64,000 nucleotides of DNA from Vibrio sp. S17_S38 (GTDB lineage: Bacteria; Pseudomonadota; Gammaproteobacteria; Enterobacterales; Vibrionaceae), in assembly GCF_014694375.1 (NCBI RefSeq), contig NZ_JAAUWW010000010.1, forward strand, positions 1 through 64,000, given 5' to 3'. The position numbers and the translations under genes are program-made. The notes beneath the pieces were generated by a model. It searched no databases. It had not been told where the DNA came from and worked only from the letters and a program-made list of their open reading frames with translations. How positions within the stretch are numbered: position 1 is the first letter of the stretch; each line of letters begins with the position of its first letter. Below, piece by piece: positions 16,467 to 26,094 of the stretch.

Positions 16467-17228
16467 TTATTTTTTAGTAATGTCTGCGCCAAACCATTTA
16501 GTTGAAATCTTAGCTAAAGTTCCGTCAGCACGCATAGCATCTAATGTTTTATTGGATAACTGTTGTAGCTCTTTACCTCTTGCATTATTCACGAACGGCC
16601 ACGCATTTTCAATCACTTCAAATGGTTTGCCCGCTAATTGCAGTGGTAATGGTGAATCTTTGATCAGTGCTAAAGCTGAAAGACGATCCATAACAAACGC
16701 GTCAGAGCGGCCTAAAGCAACATCTTGTTCAATAGCGGTATCGTACGTTTTAATGTTGATTTTGCCATCTTTATCATAGCTGCGTAGTACTTGCTCAAAG
16801 TTTGAACCTAAGTTAACTGCAACGGTTTTACCCGCTAAATCTTCGACAGACTTAATACTGTCGTTACCTTTCTTCACGGTAATTTGCACGCCATCAACGA
16901 CATAAGGTTCAGAGAATAAGTACTTCGCTTGACGCTCTTTTGTGATAGTGATTTGGTTTGAAATAGTATCAATTCGACCTGTTTCTAATAAGCCAAATAG
17001 ACCTGAAAAATTTGCAGTAGTATAAGAGACTTTAAGATTGTTACGTGCTGCAATTTCATCCCATAGGTCTACTTCAAAACCTTGTAGCTTATCCATTTTT
17101 TGGAAGGAAAATGGGTAGTACTTGCCAGACATTCCAACTTTGACTTCTTTTATTTCAGCAGATGCTCCAGCAATGAAAGAAAGTGAGAGTACAATAGTGG
17201 CTAAAGATTTGGTGAAAAAATGGTTCAT
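16467..17228 (-). CDS. Polar amino-acid ABC transporter, periplasmic binding protein (cystine-like)
   Basis: A 253-aa family-3 solute-binding protein with a signal peptide (FFTKSLATIVLSLSFIAGASA, cleavage near residue 24). GKYYPFSFQKMDKLQGFEVDLW and GRIDTISNQITITKERQAKY are typical of the cystine-binding branch (TcyA/TcyJ/FliY-like), so L-cystine is the best guess, but other amino acids cannot be excluded. First gene of the operon. A 265-bp spacer separates it from the divergent RIO kinase gene. Confidence 0.88.
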   Translation of the reverse strand: MNHFFTKSLATIVLSLSFIAGASAEIKEVKVGMSGKYYPFSFQKMDKLQGFEVDLWDEIAARNNLKVSYTTANFSGLFGLLETGRIDTISNQITITKERQAKYLFSEPYVVDGVQITVKKGNDSIKSVEDLAGKTVAVNLGSNFEQVLRSYDKDGKINIKTYDTAIEQDVALGRSDAFVMDRLSALALIKDSPLPLQLAGKPFEVIENAWPFVNNARGKELQQLSNKTLDAMRADGTLAKISTKWFGADITKK

Positions 17229-17493
17229 GGATAATTCCCTTATTTAATTTCTTTCAAGAATATAGGTTTTATTCATAATAATGTAAATAAACAGATGTTA
17301 TTAGGCATAACAAAGCGATCATTGCACTAATGATAGTTTTATCTTTTAGAAAGTGAGTAGCGTTATTGATGTTTTTTATTTGTAATGGAAAAATAATAAT
17401 TAAGATGAATTCAATGATGAATATGGCCAATGATTTCGCCTGCAGAAAGCTTTTCCCATTCCATCTGAACCGTAACTAGGGTATAAGGGCGCT

Positions 17494-18348
17494 ATGAAAA
17501 TACCCAATAGAATCCAACCACTCATTGATGAAGGTTTAATCGATGATGTGATCGCTCAATTGATGAGTGGAAAAGAAGCGACCGTATACGTTATTCGATG
17601 CGGCGATGAGATCCGCTGTGCCAAAGTGTATAAAGAAGCGGATAAGCGCAGTTTTAAAAAAGCAGTGCAATATCAGGAAGGTCGCAAAGTTCGTAACAGT
17701 CGCCGATCGCGCGCGATGAGCAAAGGCTCTAAGTTCGGACGTGAACAGCAAGAACAAGTATGGCAAACCGCAGAAGTCGATGCTTTATACCGTTTAGCGG
17801 ACGCTGGAGTGCGAGTTCCTCAACCCTTTGGTTGTTTTGATGGTGTGTTGATCATGGAACTTGTGACGGATGCGACAGGTCATACTGCGCCACGTTTAAA
17901 CGATGTCAGCATGTCTGAAGAAGAGGCCATACGTCATCACGTTACCGTTATGGACTACGTTAAACGCATGCTGTGCGCCGGTATTGTGCACGGGGATTTA
18001 TCTGAGTTTAATGTACTCGTTGATAGCGAAGGGCCTGTGATCATCGATCTCCCTCAAGCCGTCGACGCTGCTGCCAATAATAATGCACAGTGGATGCTAG
18101 AGCGCGATATTACCAATATGACTCAATATTATGGGCAATATGCGCCACAATTGTTGCAAACTCAGTACGCCAAAGAAATGTGGGCTTTATATGAAGTCGG
18201 CGAACTTAAACCGGAGACACCACTGACCGGTGAGTTTGATGAAATCTTGGTGAATGCTGATGTAAATGTGGTCTTAGATGAAATTCAAGCCGCATTTGAT
18301 GAAGCGCAAGAACGTAAACGTATTATTCAAGAAGCGAATGAAGAATAA
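17494..18348 (+). CDS. RIO-type serine protein kinase
   Basis: This 284-aa protein is a bacterial RIO1-like kinase. It has the ATP-site GKEATVYVIRCG near residue 26, the flexible-loop lysine in CAKVYKEA, the catalytic loop VHGDLSEFNVLV with D168, and the metal-binding IIDLPQAV. RIO kinases act in ribosome maturation in archaea and eukaryotes; the bacterial role is unclear. Its C-terminal 60 residues are acidic and helical. It stands alone, divergent from the ABC transporter operon, and ends in a strong terminator. Confidence 0.92.
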   Translation: MKIPNRIQPLIDEGLIDDVIAQLMSGKEATVYVIRCGDEIRCAKVYKEADKRSFKKAVQYQEGRKVRNSRRSRAMSKGSKFGREQQEQVWQTAEVDALYRLADAGVRVPQPFGCFDGVLIMELVTDATGHTAPRLNDVSMSEEEAIRHHVTVMDYVKRMLCAGIVHGDLSEFNVLVDSEGPVIIDLPQAVDAAANNNAQWMLERDITNMTQYYGQYAPQLLQTQYAKEMWALYEVGELKPETPLTGEFDEILVNADVNVVLDEIQAAFDEAQERKRIIQEANEE

Positions 18349-18386
18349 GTCTCTTATCTGATCTTGCGTTAAAAACCAAATTTAGA

Positions 18387-18419
18387 AAAACCAGTTCAAT
18401 ACGAGCTGGTTTTTTTTCG
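18387..18419. terminator. Terminator after RIO kinase gene
   Basis: AAAACCAGTTC (18387-18397) pairs with GAGCTGGTTTT (18403-18413), followed by a long T-run. It can also work on the minus strand (TTTTTCT) for rbsR. Confidence 0.85.
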
Positions 18420-18431
18420 TTTTAGGATTGG

Positions 18432-18459
18432 GCTTAGAGCTTAGAGCTTAGAGCTTAGA
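18432..18459. repeat. 7-bp tandem repeat, four copies
   Basis: GCTTAGA is repeated at 18432, 18439, 18446 and 18453 without interruption, just beyond the terminator and before the rbsR 3' end. Likely a slippage-prone microsatellite. Confidence 0.95.
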
Positions 18460-18526
18460 GTTGAGGGAAGAGTGGTTAGTGGGACTCATTTCCATGAATT
18501 ATTACTGGTAGATAAGAAGTCGTCAT

Positions 18527-19549
18527 TTATTTAAGAGAACTCACACTACTGCGACCAACCAAAGTAGGCTCTAGCTGTACTACTTGTTGAGGTTGCGTTG
18601 GGTTTTCAAGCCGCGCCAATAGAGTATCTACCGCGGTTTTACCAAGTTGATGTTTTGGCTGATGAATCGTGGTGAGTGACGGCGTGATGTATTTCGCCAA
18701 ATGTATATCATCGTAGCCAATAATAGACAGATCATTTGGCATCTTTAAGCCATCTTCGGTCGCCGCATTAATTAAACCCATTGCCATCATGTCGTTACAC
18801 ACAAATAGAGCCGTTGGGAATGCCAATGCTGGGTTTTCTTGAGTGCGTTTTTTAAGAGTGTAATAAGCATCATATCCGCCATCACATTCAAAGTTACTTT
18901 CTACCATCCAATCTTGATTAAGCGTGATTTTTGCATCTTGTAGAGCTTGCTTAAAACCATCAAAACGTAAGGAAGCTTGGCTGCGATGTAAGGGGCCAGT
19001 GATACAGCCAATGTTTTTATGCCCATTGTCGATTAAATGTTGAGTGGCGATATATCCACCTTTGTAAGAATTATCTTGAATTTTGTCACTCGCGTACGCC
19101 ATTGGGCCCCAGTCCATGACAACAACAGGCAATTCTGGATAGCGTTCAAATATCTCAATCGTTTCACCTTCCAATGTCGAGCACATCAGCATTAAACCAT
19201 CAACGCGTTTTTGCAAAAGTGTATCAATCGAGGCTTTCATGCGCTCGCTGTCACCTTCTGTATTGCATAAGATCAGGTTGTAGCCTTTTTCGTAACAACG
19301 GCGTTCGACACCTTTTAGCACTTCACCAAAAAACGGATTGGTTGATGTGGTTACTAACATGCCGAGCGTTTTGGTGCATTTCATTTTTAAGCTACGAGCT
19401 AAAGCCGAAGGGGCATAGTTAAGTTCTTTCGCCGCTTGTTTGATGCGTTTTTCAATATCTTCACTAACAAAGCGAGATTGGTTAAAAACATGGCTGACCG
19501 TTGACGTTGATACTTGAGCAAGTCGTGCGACATCTTTCATGGTGGCCAT
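18527..19549 (-). CDS. rbsR: RbsR, LacI-family ribose operon repressor
   Basis: A 340-aa LacI-family regulator. The N-terminal HTH and hinge (MKDVARLAQVSTSTVSHV, NYAPSALARSLK) and the periplasmic-binding-like domain with NTEGDSERM, VVMDWGP and GYDDIHLA closely follow RbsR of E. coli. It is the last gene of the rbs operon, 38 bp after rbsK, as in enterobacteria. It should bind the ATCGAAACGTTTCGAT palindromes upstream of rbsD and release them with ribose. Confidence 0.95.
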   Translation of the reverse strand: MATMKDVARLAQVSTSTVSHVFNQSRFVSEDIEKRIKQAAKELNYAPSALARSLKMKCTKTLGMLVTTSTNPFFGEVLKGVERRCYEKGYNLILCNTEGDSERMKASIDTLLQKRVDGLMLMCSTLEGETIEIFERYPELPVVVMDWGPMAYASDKIQDNSYKGGYIATQHLIDNGHKNIGCITGPLHRSQASLRFDGFKQALQDAKITLNQDWMVESNFECDGGYDAYYTLKKRTQENPALAFPTALFVCNDMMAMGLINAATEDGLKMPNDLSIIGYDDIHLAKYITPSLTTIHQPKHQLGKTAVDTLLARLENPTQPQQVVQLEPTLVGRSSVSSLK

Positions 19550-19587
19550 GTTATTTTTCCTTTTTATTTAACTATTTTTTTATTTAA

Positions 19588-20532
19588 CTACTTTTTGGTT
19601 TGGTTATTTTGCTGAACTAAAAATTCGTTGGTTTCTTGTCTTGTTGGAATGGAGGTTTGTGCGCCAAAACGAGTAACAGAAAGTGCCGCAGCAGCATGAG
19701 CAAATGTAATCGCTTGTTTGGTTTGCATGCCTTCTAATAGACCCGTTACAAATGCGCCATTAAAGGTATCGCCTGCGGCGGTGGTGTCAATTGCTTTTAC
19801 TTTAAAGCCCTGAATCAATTCTCCTTTAGCGTTCTCACTCAGCCATACACCTTTTGAGCCCAATGTGATCATCACCGTATGGATTCCTTTATCATGCAAA
19901 ACATTAGCTGCTTGTTGTGCAGATCCATCATCATAGACTTTAATACCTGTTAATACTTCAGCTTCGGTTTCATTTGGGGTAATGACATCGATTTGTGCTA
20001 ATAGATCATTGGGTAAGGTTCTCGCAGGCGCTGGGTTTAAAATGATATTAACTTTTTTATCTGGTGAGGATTTTGCACAATTAATAGCGGATTGAATTCC
20101 TTCAAGCGGTGTTTCGAGTTGCACTAATAAGTAATCACAAGATTGGAGTGGCAGCGTATATAGATTAACAACGTCCGATGTCAGTAGATCATTGGCTTCT
20201 GGTGAGAGACAGATACAGTTTTCACCTTCATCAGAAACTTGGATCATGGCAATTCCAGTTGGCTTTGAATCGGCTATTTGGATGTAAGCTGTGTTGATGC
20301 CATCTTGGTTGAATTGTTGAATAATATTACGGCCAAAGTCATCAGAACCCACGCTAGCAATAAAACCAATGTCTGCCCCTAAACGAGCTGCGGCAACCGC
20401 TTGATTTGCGCCTTTACCGCCAGCAATAACTTGATAATTTCGCCCAGTTAACGTTTCACCCGGACGAGGAAAAGAAGGGACTTGCAGAACGTGGTCAGCA
20501 TTTACGCTGCCTAAAACGATTAATTTATTCAT
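19588..20532 (-). CDS. rbsK: Ribokinase
   Basis: The 314-aa PfkB-family kinase phosphorylates ribose to ribose 5-phosphate in the cytoplasm. Motif 1 GGKGANQAVAAARLGA (near residue 39), ILNPAPARTLP, NETEAEVLTGI and motif 2 DTTAAGDTFNGAF with the catalytic Asp are all present. Length is the family norm (309 in E. coli). It follows rbsB after a hairpin that may lower its expression relative to the binding protein. Confidence 0.97.
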   Translation of the reverse strand: MNKLIVLGSVNADHVLQVPSFPRPGETLTGRNYQVIAGGKGANQAVAAARLGADIGFIASVGSDDFGRNIIQQFNQDGINTAYIQIADSKPTGIAMIQVSDEGENCICLSPEANDLLTSDVVNLYTLPLQSCDYLLVQLETPLEGIQSAINCAKSSPDKKVNIILNPAPARTLPNDLLAQIDVITPNETEAEVLTGIKVYDDGSAQQAANVLHDKGIHTVMITLGSKGVWLSENAKGELIQGFKVKAIDTTAAGDTFNGAFVTGLLEGMQTKQAITFAHAAAALSVTRFGAQTSIPTRQETNEFLVQQNNQTKK

Positions 20533-20650
20533 GTGTCATCCTTTATGATGAGAACAATTGAAAATACAAATTGGTATGACTGAGTTTGTCTGGTGATCAG
20601 CTGCCATCATGATCAAACTTCGTAATAACAATATGCATTTACGTGATTAA

Positions 20651-20677
20651 AGCGAGGGCCATAAACTAGCCCTCGTT
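20651..20677 (-). terminator. Hairpin between rbsB and rbsK
   Basis: CGAGGGC (20653-20659) pairs with GCCCTCG (20669-20675), extended by A-T and G-U pairs, 13 bp after the rbsB stop. Only a short T-rich tail (TTTAAT) follows on the minus strand. It probably acts as partial terminator or mRNA stabiliser for rbsB. Confidence 0.65.
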
Positions 20678-20687
20678 TTGTATCATA

Positions 20688-21581
20688 TTATTTTGTAATG
20701 ACTTTTAGCGGAACCGGGATGTTTTTCTCAACGGTTTGACCTTTCAATACTTTGTCTGCCGTTTCAACCCCTAGCTCACCAATTAATGCTGGTTGTTGTG
20801 CAATCGTTGCGCCTAACATGCCACGTTTTACCGCTGCAATACCATCATCTGTGCCATCAAAACCAACGATTAGGATTTTTTTACCAGAAGCTTGCACTGC
20901 GCGTAGAGCACCTAATGCCATTTCATCATTTTGAGCAAACACGGCTTGAACATCACCATTGGCGGCAAGTAAGTTCTCCATTACGTTTAGCCCTTTGGTG
21001 CGGTCAAAATCAGCCGGTTGGCTAGCAAGAAGATCCATGTGTGAAGCTTTTACTGCGTTCATAAAGCCTTCACCACGTTCACGAGCTGCTGAAGTACCAG
21101 CAATCCCTTCAAGTTGGATAACTTTCGCTTTCTCACCGACTTTTTCCATGATGTATTTACCTGCCATTTCACCGCCAGCGACGTTATCAGAAGCAATGTG
21201 GCTGACTACATCACCATGACTTGCACCGCGATCTAGCGTTAATACAGGGATGTTGGCTCGGTTAGCAATACGAATTGCATTGGAAACGGCATCAGAATCG
21301 GTTGGGTTGATAAGGATAGCTTTTACGCCACGGACAGAGAGATCCTCCACATTAGAAAGCTCTTTGCTCGGATCATTTTGTGAATCAAGCACGATCAAGT
21401 CGTAGCCTAATTCTTTGGCTTTTGCTTCTGCACCATCTTTCATGCTAACAAAGAAAGGGTTGTTGAGGGTTGATACCACAATCGCAATGGTATCTTGCGC
21501 GTGTGCGGTAACAGACATTGCGCTTGTTAACACGGCAGCAGAAAGTAAAGTTGTCAGTTTATTCATTTTCATATTGTTCAT
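20688..21581 (-). CDS. rbsB: Ribose-binding periplasmic protein
   Basis: A 297-aa family-1 sugar-binding protein with signal peptide (cleavage after ...TAHA near residue 28). [56 protein letters not shown] and [15 protein letters not shown] closely follow E. coli RbsB, including the ribose-contacting Asn, Asp and Arg residues. It is delivered to RbsAC in the inner membrane and may also feed a chemoreceptor. Confidence 0.97.
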   Translation of the reverse strand: MNNMKMNKLTTLLSAAVLTSAMSVTAHAQDTIAIVVSTLNNPFFVSMKDGAEAKAKELGYDLIVLDSQNDPSKELSNVEDLSVRGVKAILINPTDSDAVSNAIRIANRANIPVLTLDRGASHGDVVSHIASDNVAGGEMAGKYIMEKVGEKAKVIQLEGIAGTSAARERGEGFMNAVKASHMDLLASQPADFDRTKGLNVMENLLAANGDVQAVFAQNDEMALGALRAVQASGKKILIVGFDGTDDGIAAVKRGMLGATIAQQPALIGELGVETADKVLKGQTVEKNIPVPLKVITK

Positions 21582-21650
21582 CCTTTATGTAGGGCGAGCC
21601 TATCAATTGGCTCTTTTGGTTGTCTATTTATTCATAGCGCTGTTATTGAA

Positions 21651-22646
21651 TTATTTGTTTTTATTATCGACCATCACTGCCAGCAAAATCACAACGGCTT
21701 TGGCGATCATTTGGTAATAAGAAGAAACATCAAGTAAGTTCAGTGCGTTATTTAAGAATCCAATGATCAGTGCGCCGATCAGCGTTCCCATAATGCGTCC
21801 ACGTCCACCCATCAAGCTGGTACCGCCCACGACAACTGCCGCGATAGCATCAAGTTCATATCCCATGCCTGCGGTTGGTTGGGCAGAAGATAAGCGAGAG
21901 GTCACGATGATGCCGGCTAATGCAGATAACACACCGCAAATGGCATAAACACCAATTTTGACGCGGTCGACGTTAATGCCAGATAAACGAGTGGCCGATT
22001 CATTACCGCCGAGCGCGTAAACATAACGACCAAAACGAGTGTGATTGAGTAAGTACCAAGCTGCTGCAAACACAAACACCATGATCCAAACAGGAACAGG
22101 GATACCAAGTGTGTAGCCAGTACCAAACCATGCAAAGCTATCGGCAACGTCAGTAAAGCCAGTCGAAATAGGGCGACCATCGGTATAAACCATTGTGACG
22201 CCACGCAGTAATGTCATGGTGACTAAAGTGGCGATAAACGCCTGCACTTTACCTTTAGCAATAATGAGCCCGCTAATACCGCCTAAAATCGCACCCGCAA
22301 CGAGGGCAGTTGGGACAGCAATTAATACCGGTACTTCCATCGCAATTAAACTGGCGGCAAAAGCGCCACATAACGCCAGCACCGAACCAACGCTTAAATC
22401 AATACCGGCGGTTAAAATGACTAGCGTCATACCCACGGCAATAATTGCGCTCACCGAGGTTTGTCGTAGAATATTTAAGATATTATCGATCGTAAAAAAG
22501 TTGGGATTGAGAAACGACACCACCACGATTAAAAATATTAATGCGATCAGGGATTTTTGCTCAATTAGCCATTCTTTACTGATCAATGGTTTTTTCTTAT
22601 TTTCAGGAGACTGGTTTTCTGGCTTGTTTACCGTATTACTGCTCAT
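21651..22646 (-). CDS. rbsC: Ribose ABC transporter, permease
   Basis: The 331-aa permease has about ten hydrophobic segments and the family signature [18 protein letters not shown] with the following [25 protein letters not shown]. An N-terminal hydrophilic extension of about 25 residues rich in Lys, Asn and Glu precedes the first helix. Its ATG overlaps the rbsA stop codon by 4 bp (ATGA). Confidence 0.97.
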   Translation of the reverse strand: MSSNTVNKPENQSPENKKKPLISKEWLIEQKSLIALIFLIVVVSFLNPNFFTIDNILNILRQTSVSAIIAVGMTLVILTAGIDLSVGSVLALCGAFAASLIAMEVPVLIAVPTALVAGAILGGISGLIIAKGKVQAFIATLVTMTLLRGVTMVYTDGRPISTGFTDVADSFAWFGTGYTLGIPVPVWIMVFVFAAAWYLLNHTRFGRYVYALGGNESATRLSGINVDRVKIGVYAICGVLSALAGIIVTSRLSSAQPTAGMGYELDAIAAVVVGGTSLMGGRGRIMGTLIGALIIGFLNNALNLLDVSSYYQMIAKAVVILLAVMVDNKNK

Positions 22647-24148
22647 GCGACGTCCTTACTGATATTTTTACCGACTGCACAAGCCAGTAGTAATTCTTGA
22701 TTTGCTTGTTTGGCATCAAATTCGCCGCTGATCTTGCCTTCATGCATGACTAAAATTCGGTCACTCATTCCGAGCACTTCTGGCATTTCAGATGACACTA
22801 AAATAATACTCATGCCTTCGGCTTTAAATTTATTGATCAGTTGATAGATTTCCTTTTTCGCGCCTACATCTACACCGCGAGTTGGCTCATCTAAAATCAA
22901 TACATTCGGGCGCGTCATCAAGCCTTTTGCAATGGCGACTTTCTGTTGGTTTCCACCAGATAAATTGCCAATGATTTGTTCACGGCTTGGCGTCTTGATA
23001 TTGAAAAGGTCAATAAAGTCATCTACCGCCATCACTTCACTTTTATGTTGAATTTGTGCGCTTTTGCTAAAATGTTTCAGGGCAGACAATGTCATGTTGT
23101 CTTTAACCGAGAGTGCGAGTACTAAACCATCGCCTTTACGGTCTTCTGAAATATACGCAATGCCATTGGCTAGGCCTTCTTGCGGTGATTTTGAGTGGAT
23201 CGGTTTGCCTTCAAGAAAGACGTCACCAGATTGATAGGGTAGTGCGCCATAAATCATCTTCATTAATTCAGTACGACCAGCGCCCATTAAACCTGAAATC
23301 CCCAAGATCTCTCCGCGTTTAAGATGAAAGCTAACATCGTGAATACCTTTACCATTCAAGTTTTTGACATCTAAACGTGTATCACTAGATTGAACGGCAA
23401 TGCGAGGGTATTGTTCTTCTAATTTACGACCGACCATCATTTCAATGAGTGCATCTTCATCGGTACTTTTTACTGTGCATTCGTTAATGAACTTGCCATC
23501 GCGCAGCACCGTAATGTCATCGCAAATTTCAAAGATTTCTTTCAAGCGGTGTGAGATATAAACAATGCCACAACCTTGATCGCGCAATTCATTGATCACT
23601 TTAAATAAGAATTCGGTTTCTTTATCCGTCAGCGCGTCCGTTGGCTCATCCATAATGATGACTTTAGATTCAAACGAGAGTGCTTTGGCAATTTCGACCA
23701 TTTGTTGCTGACCAAGACTTAGCTCGCCCAATAAGGTTTTGGCACTGCGCTTTACGTTTAAACGAGCCAGTAATGCATCCGCTTTGGCGACCATTTCATG
23801 CCACAAAATACGACCAAATTTATTGGTGATTTCACGACCTAAGAATATGTTCTCGGCGATACTTAGCTCAGGAATAAGGTTTAATTCTTGGTGGATAATA
23901 CTAATGCCAGCGAGTTGGGAATCACGAGGGCCTTTGAAGGCAACCGGCTGATTTTGATATTTTATTTCGCCAGCATCGAGCGAATAAATCCCCGTGAGTA
24001 CTTTCATTAATGTGGACTTTCCTGCACCGTTTTCTCCCATTAGTGCCATTACTCGGCCGGGATAAACATTTAAGCTGGCTTTATCCAATGCTTTAACACC
24101 AGGAAAGGCTTTTTCAATTTGATTGAGTTCTAAGATGGCTTGAGTCAT
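22643..24148 (-). CDS. rbsA: Ribose ABC transporter, ATP-binding protein (duplicated ATPase)
   Basis: This 501-aa protein has two fused ATPase domains. The first has Walker A GENGAGKS and signature [15 protein letters not shown]; the second has the degenerate [11 protein letters not shown] in place of Walker [16 protein letters not shown] and Walker [13 protein letters not shown], as in RbsA/MglA proteins. The start at 24148 ([15 protein letters not shown]) is chosen because it has a GAGGA ribosome site at 6 bp and matches RbsA; an upstream in-frame start at 24211 would add 21 unsupported residues and overlap rbsD. Confidence 0.96.
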   Translation of the reverse strand: MTQAILELNQIEKAFPGVKALDKASLNVYPGRVMALMGENGAGKSTLMKVLTGIYSLDAGEIKYQNQPVAFKGPRDSQLAGISIIHQELNLIPELSIAENIFLGREITNKFGRILWHEMVAKADALLARLNVKRSAKTLLGELSLGQQQMVEIAKALSFESKVIIMDEPTDALTDKETEFLFKVINELRDQGCGIVYISHRLKEIFEICDDITVLRDGKFINECTVKSTDEDALIEMMVGRKLEEQYPRIAVQSSDTRLDVKNLNGKGIHDVSFHLKRGEILGISGLMGAGRTELMKMIYGALPYQSGDVFLEGKPIHSKSPQEGLANGIAYISEDRKGDGLVLALSVKDNMTLSALKHFSKSAQIQHKSEVMAVDDFIDLFNIKTPSREQIIGNLSGGNQQKVAIAKGLMTRPNVLILDEPTRGVDVGAKKEIYQLINKFKAEGMSIILVSSEMPEVLGMSDRILVMHEGKISGEFDAKQANQELLLACAVGKNISKDVA

Positions 24149-24162
24149 CACTATTCCTCGCT

Positions 24163-24582
24163 TTAAAAAGTCACGCCAGATTGAAAGATGACATTGGCAT
24201 AGGGTGTACATTCACCGGTTCTTACGATGCCTTTGCTGTTAATAGTTCGAGATTTAAGTGCTTCATGAGTGATGTAAGTGATATTGATTTTTTTGCCTGA
24301 AATAATTTCTTCTTGTTGAATTCTTTCAAGTAAGGCTTGGTGGTGTTGTGGGCTTATTTGTTGAAACTCTTCGGCGAGGATAACAGCTTCTATTTGAGAT
24401 TCTTTTAAGAAGATATCCACCGTTTGCGCAAAGCTTGGAACGCCATGAGTTAAGGCTAGATCAATACGTTTACTCATTGAAGGGATCGGCAACCCTGCAT
24501 CACAGATGGTCACTTCATCGGTATGACCAAGAGTTGAAATTAAATGCGAAAGTTCAGAGTGCAATAAAGGGCTTTTTTTCAT
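24163..24582 (-). CDS. rbsD: D-ribose pyranase
   Basis: A 139-aa RbsD-family protein interconverting the pyranose and furanose forms of ribose. Motifs are [28 protein letters not shown] with the catalytic His, [13 protein letters not shown], and the C-terminal [20 protein letters not shown]. It is the first gene of the operon, 14 bp before rbsA, and lies directly downstream of the two RbsR-type operators. Confidence 0.97.
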   Translation of the reverse strand: MKKSPLLHSELSHLISTLGHTDEVTICDAGLPIPSMSKRIDLALTHGVPSFAQTVDIFLKESQIEAVILAEEFQQISPQHHQALLERIQQEEIISGKKINITYITHEALKSRTINSKGIVRTGECTPYANVIFQSGVTF

Positions 24583-24619
24583 ATCAGTACAACCTAATCA
24601 GAAAGAATAATCCGAAGTC

Positions 24620-24714
24620 ATCGAAACGTTTCGATAGAGTGTAGTGACTCTAATTTAAATTGCATTCTCGGCTTAAAAATAATGTGAAATAGATCATCGA
24701 AACGTTTCGATGAT
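24620..24714 (-). promoter_or_regulatory. Paired RbsR-type operators and CRP-like site upstream of rbsD
   Basis: ATCGAAACGTTTCGAT occurs twice, at 24620-24635 and 24696-24711; the second is extended to a perfect 22-bp palindrome (24693-24714). Centres are 76 bp apart, about seven helical turns. A CRP-like TGTGA-N6-TCATC at 24683-24698 overlaps the distal operator. The rest of the spacer to 25047 (about 330 bases) shows no gene or clear signal. Binding is inferred from the LacI-family consensus. Confidence 0.85.
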
Positions 24715-25047
24715 GATTGGGGTGGGTGATCTTAATCACGAAATTTTACCGTATATAAAGTTACTGTTAATTTAATCTCAGCATTGATGATGGGAATAAA
24801 CTGATCATTGAGCGTTTTTTATGCTTGGTTTGATAGTCATAATCGAGTTTTTTATGGTGATAAAAAGCTAATGTCATCGACAGAAGTGGTCGTCATAGCG
24901 TGAGTCAATAAAATTTCAAAGAGTAAGTATTAACTAGGAAAGAGATAAGGTATTGTGGCGTGATTGGTTCCATCGTAACCGCGATGGTTTAGCCATTTCT
25001 CTATTCATCTATTTTTCACCTTTCTCTATATAAAAACCAGAGCGCTT

Positions 25048-25983
25048 ATGAACTACGAACCCATCGACATTCCGTTTAATCATCGACATACGTGTTGGTT
25101 TTGTGGTGAGCCATCTGCCAAAATGCTGGATATTCCAGTTAGGGCGACCAATACCAAAATTTTTAATCATGAACCTATTTCTGTGCCAATTTGTGCAGAA
25201 TGCCAATCTTTTCCTGTGCTGCCAAATTGTTCTTCTATTTGGCAGCATAAAGATTATGTCAAACAGCGGTTAATGAAAGTGTACGCTAAGCATTTAGGCA
25301 TCGGACTTAATTGGACCAAACAAGAATTGGCGGATGCGGACTTTGAAGGGCGAATTTTTGAAGGCTTTAGCCGCAGTGCGTGGATGATGTATGAGATTGC
25401 CAATGAGCGTGTTCGCTATGTCGGCTGGGATTTGATGATTGCAGGTTCTGAGATTGGCTACGATGATAGCGCTGGTTTTGAATACGATGGTGTGCGCTTT
25501 GCCAGTCAAGAAGCGTGTATGAATTATTATTGCGCCGCGCAAGGATTAAATACCACGTTATTTGAAGCGGTGCTTAATATCGTTGGTTATTCGCGCTTTA
25601 GTTATGCACTTAAAATTAGTCAGATTAATCGCAAAGCCCGCCATTTTGAAGTGGTCAGAATTATTGATGAAATCGAGCAACAAGAGCTGGATTCACAAGA
25701 AATACAAGCCGATAAAAGTGCGCACGATAATCACTATAAATTAGAAGCGATTGATATGGGAGAGGCGATTGCTGAGACTCAAGCCATTGAATGGGCGCTT
25801 GAAAATGATATTAGAACGTTAGGTCAAATCAATCTTGCGGAAGATGATTTTTTTGATGCCTTTGCGTATTTAGGTGGGGTACAAGCCTTCCAATTTTATA
25901 ATGGGTTGCAATTATACCTTGCTGCCAGAGGCGATGATGCTTGGATCCAAAAGTTTGATTTAAATCGGGATGCTTGGAAATAA
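25048..25983 (+). CDS. Conserved-looking protein with N-terminal zinc-ribbon-like cysteines
   Basis: A 311-aa soluble protein that I do not recognise. Two CxxC pairs at residues 16-19 (CWFC) and about 49-52 (CAEC) could form a zinc ribbon. The centre contains FEGFSRSAWMMYEIANERVRYVGWDLM and the C-terminal half is rich in acidic and aromatic residues. No signal peptide or membrane segment is visible. It stands alone between rbsD (divergent) and a terminator. The ATG lacks a strong ribosome site. Codon usage looks like its neighbours. A translation, nucleic-acid or metal-linked role would be a guess. Confidence 0.8.
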   Translation: MNYEPIDIPFNHRHTCWFCGEPSAKMLDIPVRATNTKIFNHEPISVPICAECQSFPVLPNCSSIWQHKDYVKQRLMKVYAKHLGIGLNWTKQELADADFEGRIFEGFSRSAWMMYEIANERVRYVGWDLMIAGSEIGYDDSAGFEYDGVRFASQEACMNYYCAAQGLNTTLFEAVLNIVGYSRFSYALKISQINRKARHFEVVRIIDEIEQQELDSQEIQADKSAHDNHYKLEAIDMGEAIAETQAIEWALENDIRTLGQINLAEDDFFDAFAYLGGVQAFQFYNGLQLYLAARGDDAWIQKFDLNRDAWK

Positions 25984-26027
25984 TAAATCTTATGTCCAAA
26001 GCTAGTGAGTGAAACGGGCATAAATTG

Positions 26028-26064
26028 AAAAGACCGCAATCATCGACTGACGGCGGTCTTTTTT
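26028..26064. terminator. Terminator between the zinc-ribbon-like gene and the nucleosidase gene
   Basis: AAAAGACCGC (26028-26037) pairs with GCGGTCTTTT (26053-26062), followed by T-run. It lies between convergent genes and has A/T tracts on both sides, so it can serve both. Confidence 0.85.
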
Positions 26065-26094
26065 ATTAGAACGAATGAGATTCGTTTTTTAGCA

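Noticed and set aside
22195-22662. 155-codon open frame on the plus strand, antisense to rbsC
   Set aside because: It is the mirror of a clear permease gene; its residues are Ala/Ile/Thr-rich shadows with no ribosome site or family features.
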